Shown here: in pieces, positions 24,595 through 35,231 of the stretch
Position numbering within the stretch: the first letter of the stretch is position 1
Layout: every line of letters begins with the position of its first letter
DNA from: Eucommia ulmoides
Lineage: Eukaryota; Streptophyta; Magnoliopsida; Garryales; Eucommiaceae
Direction of reading: 5' to 3'
Assembly (NCBI GenBank): GCA_016647705.1
Contig: CM028330.1
Coordinates: 29,406,649-29,470,648, forward strand
Length of the DNA stretch: 64,000 nucleotides
Made by a program: the position numbers and the translations under genes
The notes under the pieces: model-generated
Database searches by the model: none
The model's input: the letters and a program-made list of their open reading frames with translations, nothing else
Told to the model about the DNA's origin: nothing

Positions 24595-26717
24595 TGTTGG
24601 CCCAGTAGAATACCCAAGAGGGGGGGTGAATTGGGTAATTAAAAAATATTATCAGAATATACTTGAATAAATCAAATAATTAATTTTATGCCTAAATTAT
24701 TATTATCTTTATACTACAGCGGAATTAAAATAAATCTAAGTGCAGACCCAAACAACAAAAATACACAAATTAAGAAAGTAGCACACCAGAGATTTATACT
24801 GGTTCACCAAGCTACTCTTGGTTAATATAGTCCCCCAAGATCCATAGAGGTCGCACCCACTAAAATCAAGATTCCTTTAAAGGTAGGAACCAAACCCGCA
24901 CACCAATTCTTTTACAGGCTCAGAATTAACCTTTACAATTTCCTTTTCTCAGGCTAAGGAAGAACATTTACTTTTTACAGGCTAAAGAATAACCTAATTC
25001 TTTTTAACACAAAGGCTCAAGAATCAAAACCTCACCAAAACACTCCAAATATCCTTTTACCCGGTAAGGATTGAACCATTACAAAATCACTCAAAAACAC
25101 AATTTTTATCTAGGAAGAATCACTATCTCAATTTCTTTACAGGAAGAGACTAAAACCATGCTATACTTGATTAAATATCCCCAATGATATTTAATCCGTC
25201 ACAACTCACCAATACAAAAATTGACAAGTAAATCTCACTCGGAACTTCTACCACCCCAGACAAATAAAAACTCAATTAATATCCCAACTAGTGATAGAAA
25301 TACGTGAGATACAAAAATCTGATTTTAACAAGAATATGAGTAGCAAATTGGAGCACATAATCAGATTCAAGAAATTGTTTTAAAGAATATTTTCTTCAAA
25401 AATCAAAAACAATTTTTAAGATCAATTTCCAAAATAAAATAATAAATAATAAATAATATGGAAAGATCTCATCCGGAATCCACAAAAATAATGATTAGAA
25501 CAGTATAACTTCAAATCCGATATCAGTTAGAATAGATCTTAGTTGATTATCAGAATCACTCTTAGAATAGTCACAGTATCGTAGAATAATAACTCTTATA
25601 AAAGCTCTCTCAAAATGATATAAACTAATTTTCTCTCTTAGAATGATTATTTTCTAATAAAATTCGTAGGTCTATTTAAAGGAATATGTAATCAACCTTC
25701 TAACGACTAGTTTACAAGTGTCATGACAATAAAAATATCTTATAGATCCCTTAAACATAAGGACTTCTTTTAGGTTCAATTTCACTTAAAAAAATCTTTC
25801 GAATCTTCCAATTAAACCCCCCAAAGTTTTTCTCAATCAAAATAAATAAGTACAGAATCTATTTCAAGTACCAAATTGAGAAACATTAACATTTAATTAA
25901 CCATATTGAAAGGATTTAATTAGTATATGAACCATATCTTAAATATAGAGAATATCCCTTAAATCTCTCTCAAATCCTAACAAAAAAAAGGGCTACTTTT
26001 GGATTTAAACTCGGATCAAACTATATCTTGAAACAGCACATTCGGTCGACTGCCCAGTCGACTGCCCAACTCAGCTTGCAGCCAAACCATCAGCGCAACG
26101 AGCATAGGTCGACCACCCTGTCGACTCACAGATTCGGAGAGTTTGTCATACTTCCACCGGTCGACCGCTTGGTAGAATCGCAAATTCAGAGAGTTCAGAT
26201 GTTTTCACAGGTCGACCGGTTGGTTGACTCTTCAATTCAGGATGTTTCATCTTCTTTCTTCGGTCGACTCCTCAGTCGACTGCCTCCTTCTGAAATATTT
26301 CTCTGATCTCGTTTTTAACCTACTTTCTTTTACGATTTTGCCCCTTTATCCATTTATATATTTAAATAAGCTCTACTAGTAATCTTATAATTCATTTTAG
26401 TCATTCAAAAATATTTATTTTTAATTCACATAGGAGCAAATAAATATACTTAACAAAAACACACATAAAAGATAAGATTCATTTTGTGTCATGTGTGTGT
26501 TCTTAAATGGGATATTAAGAGTTAATATTTACCTGAGTTGTTTTTCCTAATTTCTTTAAACTCTTAATACTTCTTCATTATCTTGATATCTTCAGTAAGC
26601 ATCCATTCAATTTCACATCTTCATTACTAGAACTTTAAATCACTGAAACACTTGATCAAACATTAGTTCCACCAAAACATCAATACTTAATTGTTCATCA
26701 AAATCTTGGGATCAACA
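24595..26717 (-). mobile_element. Solo LTR of a SIRE-like copia element, inserted in the copia gag
   Basis: On the minus strand it runs from TGTTGATCCCAAGATTTTGA to TTCTACTGGGCCAACA, 2,123 bp, with the typical CACCCCCCCTCTTGGGT near its end. The flanks GACCT (24,590-24,594) and GATCT (26,718-26,722) are a 5-bp target duplication with one change. The copia gag reading resumes on the other side with its PBS. LTR-LTR recombination removing the interior is the usual explanation. It is less decayed than the two plus-strand LTRs of the same family (more CpG kept), so probably younger. Confidence 0.85.
26043..26282. repeat. Cluster of eight GTCGAC palindromes in the solo SIRE-like LTR
   Basis: Eight GTCGAC sites stand in about 240 bp, mostly in pairs a few bases apart (for example GTCGACTGCCCAGTCGAC and GTCGACTCCTCAGTCGAC). 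In the two older LTRs of this family the same places read GTCAAC or GTCAAT in most cases, as expected from deamination of methylated CpG. The pairing suggests a binding array in U3; function is inferred only. Confidence 0.75.
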
Positions 26718-26860
26718 GATCTTGATGAAACCATCTGATACCGTAAAAAATCAAAGATAAATGAAGAGAGTAAAAGGGAAAGTGAGATGAATTTTATTCA
26801 TATCAGAAGAGGAAGAAAAGTTTTTTTATTTTTTATTTTTTTTCAAAATACAAAGTACAG
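26718..26860 (-). other. Copia primer-binding site and LTR stub
   Basis: On the minus strand GGTATCAGATGG (26,731-26,742) matches the initiator-Met tRNA primer site TGGTATCAGA of copia elements and is followed by the gag start, whose 5' end is split off by the solo LTR. To the right, about 110 bp (TTTATCTTTGATTTTTTAC and upstream) is what remains of the 5' LTR before the gypsy LTR at 26,861 begins. Confidence 0.65.
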
Positions 26861-27469
26861 TGTCACGGACTAAAAGTTTTCCCCAATAATCTGTGCGGCC
26901 TTAGCGTTATTCCACCCTATTGGAAGCGCTAAGTAAGCCTAACACACTCTATCACTAGAGGAAGACTTTAAATAGAGAGGGAATGAATTAAGGAAAGGCA
27001 AAAAATTAGGAGAAAAAATCTCTTTATATCTCTAGAGAGGAAATACAAGAATGTTAAGCTGTAAGAGTTGAGGGATGGTTTAGAGCAAATAAGGTAATCT
27101 CCTTATATAGGCCTTGGCCTTGAGGATGGATGGTTAAGATCGTTTTGATTCGATGATCAAGATTCAAGGTCTAGAACTTTCCTAATAAATATCCTTCTAA
27201 ATAATTCTGTAGAATCCTCTATATACATCTAGGACTCTACAAGGCAATCTAATATATACTACCCTAGAGTTCTCTGGAACCTTCCAGAAACTGGAAAGCC
27301 TTATTGGGTTGGGCCTCTCCTTGTATTAGGACGAGATCAAAATTAGACTTATCAAGGCTTAAAGACTTAGGCCATGACATTCTCCCCTACTTAATTTAGC
27401 GACGCCCTCATCGTGACTCTTTCTCAGCATTGGAAATGTCCTTTTATTCGTCACTAGTTCTTGGGTTCT

Positions 27470-28570
27470 TGACAGTCCTCAGTTCCTTTGGCTTGCCATG
27501 TCAATTCTTCTTACTCCCACAAGGACGCCTACTCTAGTTGCCTTGGTGTGGCTCCATACACCAGCTCGTTGCGTTACTACTTGAAACCTCCCCATCCTAA
27601 GCATGTATCTTGGACGCTCTCATCTTTTGAGACTTCTACCTTACTTGAGGTTTGTGTTGTGTTACATTGTCTTGCAATGCCTCTTTCGGCAACAATGCCT
27701 TTTTGGCGCGCCCACTGCCATGATGATTTCTGAACTGGGATGGCATCCTTTTTTGATGCTGACTTTTGCAAGTCGTGCTGCTTAAGTTGCATAGAGCCTA
27801 GGAGCTGTATCGTCCTATGCGCGTTTCTCCTCATTGCGCTTGTTGATCTTGCTGTTGTCTCTCAAACTTCGTCGTCAAGGCATTAAGGTTCTTTCTTATT
27901 GGATAGTCTCATATCCAATATTGACCATCACAGATAAGGCAACCTACCCATGGCTTGGAACGACTTATCCTTGCGTCCTGTTTAGTTTCTTGATTTTTTT
28001 TTTCCGGAGGCTTTGGTCGATCATCCTTACTTCTATGATGCTGGATTCTCCTTAAGTTGGCCAAAGTACCATCATCTTCATTGGTACTACTTGATCCCTC
28101 GATACCATCATTGTCTCTTTTGCTATCACTTGGGATTGGTGAGTAGGGTTGCATGTTGAAATCTTCTAATAACTCAGCCTTGACGATTGCAGATATCAAG
28201 TCTTGCATTCTTCATTGCCTTAGTTTTGATTTTGCCCACGACTGTAGACTATCAAGAAAGTAGAACAATGAATTCTTGTATAATATGTCTGGGATCTCCG
28301 GGATCAATGTCATGAACTTCTTCATGTAATCTGAAATCCTATCTATCCTTCATGAATTGATCAAATGACTCTATTAGGCACGTACCTTTCTCAATCTCCC
28401 CGTGTCGTCTTCGCCATCACAAAGTAGCGGTGTCGGTGAGGTATAGTGTAGTTGTGTGTACTCAAGCGAATTTGTCCCTTGTATTCGTGGCCTATAGAAA
28501 TATCGCTCAAGACTCAATGGAAGTTCTCGAGCTCACGGCATCCCCTGCTCCAGCATAACTTGGTGACTTG
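27470..28570 (-). pseudogene. Gypsy gag fragment (C-terminal half), copy A
   Basis: It is homologous to 56,158-57,325. Minus-strand words include QDLISAIVKAELLEDFNMQP, SSSTNEDDGTLANLRR, RISRSKPWVGCLICDGQYWI (start of the CCHC-type zinc knuckle) and, nearer to the 3' LTR, QKSASKKDAIPVQKSSWQWA. Stops and shifts break it, and the cysteine end of the knuckle is out of frame. The N-terminal part of gag is on the other side of the nested element (32,495-33,000). This is a capsid/nucleocapsid precursor in origin; no protein is expected. Confidence 0.7.
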
Positions 28571-28576
28571 GGTACG

Positions 28577-31500
28577 TGACGAGAATCAACGAGTAACTTC
28601 AAAGAATCTATCACATGTTCCAGTTTATCCTATTACTAGGGCAAGATCCAAGAAGATCAAAGTAAGATTTAATGGGCTAATTCAAGAGAGTTGGCCCAAG
28701 TCGACAACGGTGAAGCCCAAATTAGGCCCATTGGACAATCAAGGCCTAATCCATCTTATCAAGGCAAGCTAATGGGCCTAGGTATGAACTGAAATGGGAC
28801 AAGGCATGCGAACCACGAAAATTCAGCATATTTATTTTATTATTGGTTTTTTAATTTTAATTTAGGTCTTTTAGTTGATGATTTGTAAGGCATGATTACC
28901 AATTAGACATTTATTTTTTAAACTAGGAGTCTTTTCCTTGTTAGATTAGGAGTGAAAGGCAAGATAGGAAGTTTCTTTTTCTTTTGTTTCTTTTCCTTGT
29001 TAGATTAGGTTTTCTTTGCTTGTTAGATTAGGTATTCTTGTATTCTTTTGGCTGCCTATTTAAAGAGAGTGTGTCCATGAGAAAAGACACATTACTTTTT
29101 TATTCATATAATTGTCAGAGTTTTCTCTTAAGTTCTTCAACGAACTTTTCTTGAATTTATCAAGAGTTTTCTTGTGGTGTTCAAACTATATACTTTCGGT
29201 TTGTGATTCACTTATAATCATTGGGTCAAGGTTTGTTCTGTTTATATCTTCGGTTCACGTTTCATTCATAAATGTTGGGTCAAGGTAATCTATCCAAATT
29301 CTGTATTTCTGTATTCTTCCTTTTTCATTTATAAATCTTAATTTAGATCGATTCTAGCGAATAAACCCTAAATTGGTTTCGGGTCTCACTAGTTCTTGGT
29401 GAGGTTCGCATCATTTGGTAATCAAAGCAAAGTTCTAAATCAGGTTATCTTTCATTTTCATCTTTGTTCATTGATATTTATTCATTCCTACTTTAATTTT
29501 TTTTCTTTGCCAAACTTTATCATCCAATTTGGTCCAATTTCGTTTTGAAATGGTTATACGTTTAGATCTCCATAAAGTTACTGTGCATTTTAGATCTCGA
29601 CCAGTTGCTGTTTAAAAAAAATAGAAAGAGAAAAAAAAGGAAAAAAAAAAAAGCCAAAAAAAGTAGGAAAAAAAAGTAGCCCCCCTTAAAAAATTGCGAT
29701 CTACCTTATTTTTGTTCTATTCCATAGGTTATCCTTATTGTTCATCTAGTTCGCTTTATTTTCTTCCCTTAATCTCATTCTTAGTGGAGGTATTGTTGAG
29801 GTTGGATTATTGAAAAAAACCTTGGTTGAGATTGGTTAAGTTTAATAAAGAACTAAAAGATGAAGCTATAAGTAGAAAAAGAGAAGAGAGTGTAAGACTA
29901 ATATTGAGAAGAAAAAACTAATTAAGAGTGATACATGAGTGGAGTGACATAGTTTGAGTACAAACATGTGAGGGAGTGTTTGTGAGGTTTGCTAACTTTA
30001 TTTTTCAAGTTATTAAACATGTCTCAAGAATCAAACAAAGGCTCATCCGATGAAGCATTGGAAATGATGGATGTAATGGACGTCAAACCTTTTTACAAGG
30101 CCTTGGAGAAAAAGTTTGAATGATTAAACTCGCGGTTTGATGAAGTGCATAATCGATTAGATAAAGTTGAGTCTAGTTCACAAAAGGGGTAGTCACCTAA
30201 AGCTCCTAATGTGCAATGATAAGAGAGGAATTCGCCTCGGTATGAATATGAAAATGATAATGGGGATAACCTAGATAAAGAGGATCGTGTCTCTAATACG
30301 AGCTTGGGCAGATTTGGGCATGGGTATAAGAATACAAGAGATAGGTATGGGGAGCAGATTAGTAATAACGTGGGAATCATCAAGGTGAAGATACCGTCAT
30401 TCCAGGGAAAAAACAACCCTAAAGTATACTTGGAGTGAGAGAAGAATGTGGAGTTGATCTTTGAGAGCCACAACTACTCTAAGGAGAAAAAGGTAAAACT
30501 TGTTGCAATTGAGTTTATTGACTATGCTATAATATAGTAGGGTCAACTTGTGAAAAATAAAGGGAGAAACCACGAGAGGCATATCGAGATATGGGCGGAA
30601 ATGAAGGCTATCATGAGGAGGCGATTTGTCCCTAGTCACTACTATAGGTACTTGTATCAAACATTACAAAGCCTTACACAAAGCTATCAGAACATGAATG
30701 ATTACTACAAGGAGATAGAGATTTCCATGATCTGGGCTAATGTCGAAGAAGATAGAGAAGCTACGATGGCAAGGTTCTTGAATGGGCTGAATCGAGAAAT
30801 TGCCAACGTGGTGGAGTTGCAACATTACGTAGAGTTGGTGGACATGGTTCACATGGCCATAAAGGTGGAAGATAACTTAAAAGGAAAGAAACTCGGTCAT
30901 TTCAATATTCGAGCTCCTTTACTTCATGGAGGCCGAACGAGAGGAAAGACGAAGGAGTTGTTTCAAAGTCCAAAATCGAACCACAAAAAATAAGAGATCA
31001 TGTGTCCAATGCTAACAAAGGTTAAACTGAAAACCAAACTCGTAACCGTGATATTAAATGTTTTTGTTGTTTGGGAATAGGTCATATAGCTTCACAATGC
31101 TTAAATAAAAGGACCATGATAACACATGTTGATGAAGAGATGGAAACCAAAAGTAAGAGTGATGATGACCAGATGTTGTCGAATGGGGATACTTGTGACG
31201 GTGATGTGGAGTACTTGGTGGAGGGTGAGTCACTTATGGCTAGGTGTGCTCTAAGTACTCAAGTCATCGAGGATGACATGGAACAGTAAAGGGATAACAT
31301 TTTTCATACTAGATTCCATGTCAACAATAAGGAATATGATGATGTGTTTCCTAATGATGTGCCTAGTAGATTACCACCTATTAGAGTGATCGGGCATCAA
31401 TTCGATTTTGTGACCGACGCAACAATTCCTAACCAAACAGCCTACAAGAGTAATTCAGAGGAGATAAAGGAACTTCAAAATCAAGTTGAGGAGTTGAGGG

Positions 31501-32489
31501 CCAAAGGACACGTAAGAGAACGCATGAGTTCGTATGCGGTACAAGTGCTACTTGTGCCTAAGAAGAATGAAACTTGGCAAATGTGTGTTGATTGCTGAGA
31601 TATTAACAACATTATGGTGAAGATTCGAGGATGAATCCTTCTAAAGAAATGGACAATAATGAGAATTAACGAGCACCATCAAAGAATTCACTACATGTTC
31701 CAGTTTGGCCTATTACTAGGGAAAGATCCAAACAGTACTTAATGGGATAATTTAAGAGAGTTGGCCCAATTCTACAATGGTGAAGTCCAAATTAGACCCA
31801 TCGGACAATCAAGGCCTAATGCATCTTATCAGAGCAAGCTAATGGGCCTAGGCATGAACTTAAATGGGCCAAGACATGAGGACCACAAAAATTTAGCATA
31901 TTTATTTTATTATTAGTCTTTTGATTTTAATTTAGGTCTTTTAGTTGATGATTTGTAAGGCATGATTGCCAATTAGACTTTTCATTTTTAGATTATGAGT
32001 CTTTTCCTTGTTAGATTAGGAGTGAAAGGCAAGATGAGAAGTTTCCTTTTTCTTTTCTTTTGTTTTATTTCCTTGTTAGATTAGGTTTCCTTTCCTTGTT
32101 AGATTAGGTTTTCTTATATTCATTCGGCTGCCTATTTAAAGAGGGTGTATCCATGAGAAAAGACACATTACTTTTTCATTAATACAATTGTGAGAGTTTT
32201 TTCTTAAGTTTTTAAACAAACTTTTCCTGAACTTATCAAGAATTTTATTATGGCATTCAAACTATATACCTTTGGTTCGTGATTCACTTATAATCATTGG
32301 GTCGAGATTTTTTCTCTATATACCTTCGGTTTGCGTTTCATTCATAAATATTGGGTCAAGGTAATCTATCCAAATTCTATATTTTTGTATTCTTCATTTT
32401 TCGTTTATAAATCTGAATTTAGATCAATCCTAGTGAAGAAACCCTAAATTGGTTTCGAGTCTCACTAGTTCTTGGTGAGATTCACATCA
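28577..32489 (+). mobile_element. Ty3/gypsy element nested in copy A, internally deleted
   Basis: The 5' LTR is 28,577-29,413 (837 bp) and the 3' LTR 31,657-32,489 (833 bp). Both carry the same landmarks: ACATGTTCCAGTTT-type start, GGCCTAAT and CAAGCTAATGGGCCTAGG, a GGCTGCCTATTTAAAGAG TATA box (29,050 and 32,129), and ATCATTGGGTC. PBS TTGGTAATCAAAGC at 29,415 resembles the initiator-Met primer site. The interior is only 2.2 kb and stops early in the reverse transcriptase. The duplicated copy B shows the site without this insertion (at about 57,326), so it arrived after the duplication. The insertion splits the gag of copy A. Confidence 0.8.
30019..31650 (+). pseudogene. Gypsy gag-protease-RT remnant of the nested element
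   Basis: The first ATG at 30,019 starts MSQESNKGSSDEALEMMDVM and stops after 34 residues; related frames follow. The best part (30,550-30,993) contains RHIEIWAEMKAIMRRRFVPS, DYYKEIEISMIWANVEEDRE and FLNGLNREIANVVELQHYVE, the retrotransposon gag domain. A zinc knuckle CFCCLGIGHIASQC (CX2CX4HX4C) lies at about 31,060-31,100. At 31,330-31,600 the linker to the reverse transcriptase is recognisable (YDDVFPNDVPSRLPPIR, VEELRAKGHVRERMS, VLLVPKKNETWQMCVDC), where it ends. Protease, most of RT, RNase H and integrase are missing. Several stops are present; no function is expected. Confidence 0.85.
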
Positions 32490-33009
32490 TTTTCAACCCT
32501 TAGAGCAGCTTGGGACGTGCTAGTCCCAATCGCAATCACACGCTTACACAAGAACACGTTTGAGCAAATTTTCTCCACGTCGCCTTGAATTTTGTTGAAC
32601 TCCATTTCAACATGACCTCAAAGCTTAGCCATCTCGCCCGTGAGCTCCTCACCAAAAGCTCAAAGCTCTGGCACCAATGAACCACCCAGTTCGTTCAAGG
32701 CACATCGTCATCGTTGATAGCGACAACCTCTGACTCCAATCCGTCCAATCACTCGTGGATGTCCTCAAGCTGAGAGTGAGTGTTACTTATCGTGATCTTA
32801 TCCTCCATTAGCCTAGATCCATGCTGGACACTTGGTCCCTCGATTTGCTTCGATGCCTCATCTTGTACTGCTCCTCGGGTACTCAATCTTGGGCACTCTT
32901 CTCAATATGAGATTAAACCATTTTTCCCATTCCTTCTGATAACCTTCAACCTTCAATGTTATGGCTTGTACACCAATGAACGAACCCTTCAACTATCCCT
33001 ACTAGTTGT

Positions 33010-33025
33010 TGGGCTTTGATGCCAA
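33010..33025 (-). other. Primer-binding site, gypsy copy A
   Basis: On the minus strand TTGGCATCAAAGCCC follows the 5' LTR by one base. The copy B site (57,841-57,856) reads TTGGTATCAGAGCCCA, the plain initiator-Met tRNA complement. Copy A therefore carries two G/A- or T/C-type changes. Confidence 0.75.
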
Positions 33026-33660
33026 CTGTCATGGACTAAAAGTTTTTCCCAATAATCTATGCGGCCTTAGCATTATTCCACCCTATTGGAAGTGCTAAAT
33101 AAGCATAATCAACTCTAGTACTAGCAGAAGAATTTAAATAGAGAGAAAATAAATCGGGGAAAAGCAAGAAATTGGGAGATAGAATCTCTTTATATCTTAG
33201 AGATAAAATACAAAGATGTTAAACTCTAAGAGTTAGAGCAAATGAGCTCCTATTCTTATATAGGCTTTGGATTTGAGGATGGATGGTCGCGATCGTTTTG
33301 ATCTGACGATCAAGATTCAAGACCTAAAACCTTCCTACAAAAATATCCTCCTAAATAATTTTTTTATACATCTAGGAATATACAAGTCAATCTACTCTAG
33401 GATACCCTAAAGTTCTCTGGAACCTTCTGAAAACTAGAAAGCCTACTTGGGTTGGGCCTCCCCTTACACTATGACAAGATCAAACTTGGACTTGTCAGGA
33501 CTCAAGGACTTGGGTCATTACAACAGGTTCTCCATCACTATTTGTACATAAAACTAACAAAAACTATATAAGAGAATCTCAATGTAAAAGCTACCTAACT
33601 AACCAAACAAACTAATATAACTGAACACTATAAAAAAACAATAAAAAAAACATAAGAACC

Positions 33661-33852
33661 AACATAGTATAGCTCAAGTGGTAAGGTTCGCTTGAGCTAA
33701 AGCAGTTGAGGTACCTCTGTAAGGTTAGGAGTTCAAGCTTGCGGAAAAACACTTGTTGGGAGGGGTAGCTATGCACATCGAACTAGATTAGTCTCACACC
33801 CAGTGTGGGTGTGGGAACATTCATGGGTATGCCAAAGAAAAAAAAACACATA
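33661..33852 (+). mobile_element. tRNA-derived SINE, copy A
   Basis: TAGCTCAAGTGGTAAG fits a polymerase III A box and GGAGTTCAAGCTT, about 50 bases later, a B box. The body ends with CACACCCAGTGTGGGTGTGG and an A-rich tail (33,839-33,849). The same SINE, at the same place relative to the LTR and the CPBP exons, is found at 58,515-58,704, so it inserted before the segmental duplication. No clean target duplication could be fixed. Confidence 0.7.
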
Positions 33853-34135
33853 ACAATCTAATGCTTATCTCAAAGACCCATGAGTAGATGAATTAATATA
33901 TACAACGAACATTGACCCATTATGGTGTGTGCATGTATATATATATATATCTTCTATTATTGTTAATCAATCACTGCAATATAATTTACAAATTAATAAA
34001 TACAAAAAATATTAACCCATATTATGGTGTCTGCATGTGTGTGTGTGTGTATATATATATATATCCTATATTGTTGATAATCAAACTCTGCTATATAATT
34101 TACAAATTTCCTACAAGGAGCCATTTATTGCTTCT
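33853..34135. other. Copy of the CPBP gene 3' flank with (TA)n and (TG)n tracts
   Basis: The block with ATTGACCCATATTATGGTGT and (TA)n is present twice here (33,910-33,970 and 34,010-34,080) but once in the other copy at about 58,757-58,800. A local tandem duplication of about 100 bp therefore happened in this copy only. No coding content. Confidence 0.6.
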
Positions 34136-35063
34136 TCACAGTCTACTCAAATTCTCGACTTTAAGCTGTTGTATTCTCTGGCGTAGCTTTCGCCAGTGAT
34201 CATGAATCTTGAGCAGTCCATGTCTGAAGATCACGACAGAGTATATTCGATGCTTGATTATTAGAGCGAGAATATTACTTGTTTGTTAAAAATTTCATAG
34301 GATAATTAATATTTATTCAATTTTTTTAAAAAAAAATTGTTGAGATCTGCAAAAATGAAGGGATTATTGGTAAGTTTTAGTTACTTGAATCCATTTGAAT
34401 CCAAGGTAAAGGGATAGAAATGCTTCCAAGAGAGAAGAGTATATTTTTTTCATTTGCTTTTTCTCGTACCAAGTTGTAGCACATTCAACATAATAAGATT
34501 GTAAGTTTAACTTGAAAAAAGGTCGTACTTTTCGTTTCCTTGGTGTTAGTTTATTTTGTTCCCCTAGAAACTTGGTACAAAAGCACAAATATCTTGGAAC
34601 ATTTCTTTCTCATTCCCAAAATATTTGTTCAATAAATCTAGAGCAGAACAGAAACGTGTTTTTGTCCTTCTAATATTTCTGCTTCTATTCCTTGTTTTGC
34701 AGGGACAATTTTTTTTTTACATTCTGATTGTAGAAACTTAATCTTAAAAAAATGGGGATCAGGAGCAAAAACAAAATGAAAGACAAACTTAAAGGAACCT
34801 TAATAGAAACACAACCAATGAAATAAAATGGTCCATTTTTATTTTTATTTTTTCAAAATATCGTTTTCTTTTTTTCGTCTTTACTTTGGGTTTGGGTTGG
34901 GTGAGGAAATGTTGTTTCCAAATGCAAATCACCCAAATAAGAAGATAAAGCAAATCCCCACTTGAAAATAAAATGACAAGAGAAAAACAAGTTTTGAATA
35001 AAATAAGAAGAGATACAGACATAATATCAAGAAAGAGGTAATCATTTTAATATGTAAAGAGTT
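34136..35063 (-). pseudogene. Truncated copy of the CPBP protease-like gene: end of exon 7, exon 8, exon 9
   Basis: Exon 9 copy at 34,136-34,282 and exon 8 copy at 34,385-34,473; about 11 bases of exon 7 remain at 35,053-35,063. Exon 8 still reads TWYEKKQMKKIYSSLLEAFL and LYLGFKWIQ; exon 9 keeps KIHDHWRKLRQRIQQLKVEN before a stop at the same place. It cannot be spliced: both acceptors have AG changed to AA, and the exon 7 donor GT is AT. Within the 89-bp exon 8, I count eight differences from the intact gene, seven of them G or C to A or T in this copy. THG is KHR and LGH is FRH here. The break in exon 7 marks the end of the duplicated segment. No promoter or exons 1-6 are present. Confidence 0.9.
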
Positions 35064-35156
35064 GGAGTTTAAATTCATATTCATAGTTTCATAGCATCCA
35101 AAGATTATGGCTTTGATTTCAAGCATAAATAATTCCCTATCAATAATAATAATATC

Positions 35157-35161
<5 letters not shown>

Positions 35162-35229
<68 letters not shown>
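35162..35229. repeat. (TA)n microsatellite, about 34 units
   Basis: An uninterrupted TA array lies just before the leader of the second Ogre-type element. The reading frame of alternating Ile and Tyr is an artefact. The two bases at its ends make the exact length uncertain by one or two. Confidence 0.97.

Positions 35230-35231
<2 letters not shown>

Larger units (their letters stand above)
26861..33525 (-). mobile_element. Gag-only Ty3/gypsy element (copy A), with another gypsy element inside it
   Basis: The 5' LTR is 33,027-33,525 (499 bp), PBS 33,010-33,025, gag remnants 32,495-33,000 and 27,470-28,570, polypurine tract AAGTAGGGGAGAA (27,380-27,392) and 3' LTR 26,861-27,379 (519 bp). LTRs run TGT...ACA. 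Without the nested element only about 1.6 kb lies between the LTRs: no protease, reverse transcriptase or integrase. It is therefore an internally deleted, non-autonomous form. The flanks tacag / ggttc do not form a target duplication. Its right part and the DNA beyond its 5' LTR recur at 56,158-59,924. Confidence 0.75.
27470..35063. repeat. Segmental duplication, copy A (partner 56,158-59,924)
   Basis: Same order and orientation as the partner: gag C-terminal half, gag N-terminal half, PBS, LTR, SINE, CPBP exon 9, exon 8, end of exon 7. Copy A is longer because a 3.9-kb gypsy element sits in gag. Collinear homology continues across the LTR edge into host DNA, so this is a copied chromosome segment, not two independent insertions. 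Confidence 0.85.

Noticed and set aside
26718-26865. Target duplication of gypsy copy A at its left end
   Set aside because: The flanks tacag and ggttc do not match, so no duplication can be claimed; the element end was probably rearranged during the segmental duplication.
30093-30473. 126-codon minus-strand frame
   Set aside because: It is antisense to a recognisable gypsy gag and has no motif of its own.
33661-33740. tRNA-like A and B boxes, considered as a tRNA gene
   Set aside because: No cloverleaf with matching acceptor stem could be formed, and the sequence continues into a SINE body with an A-rich tail.
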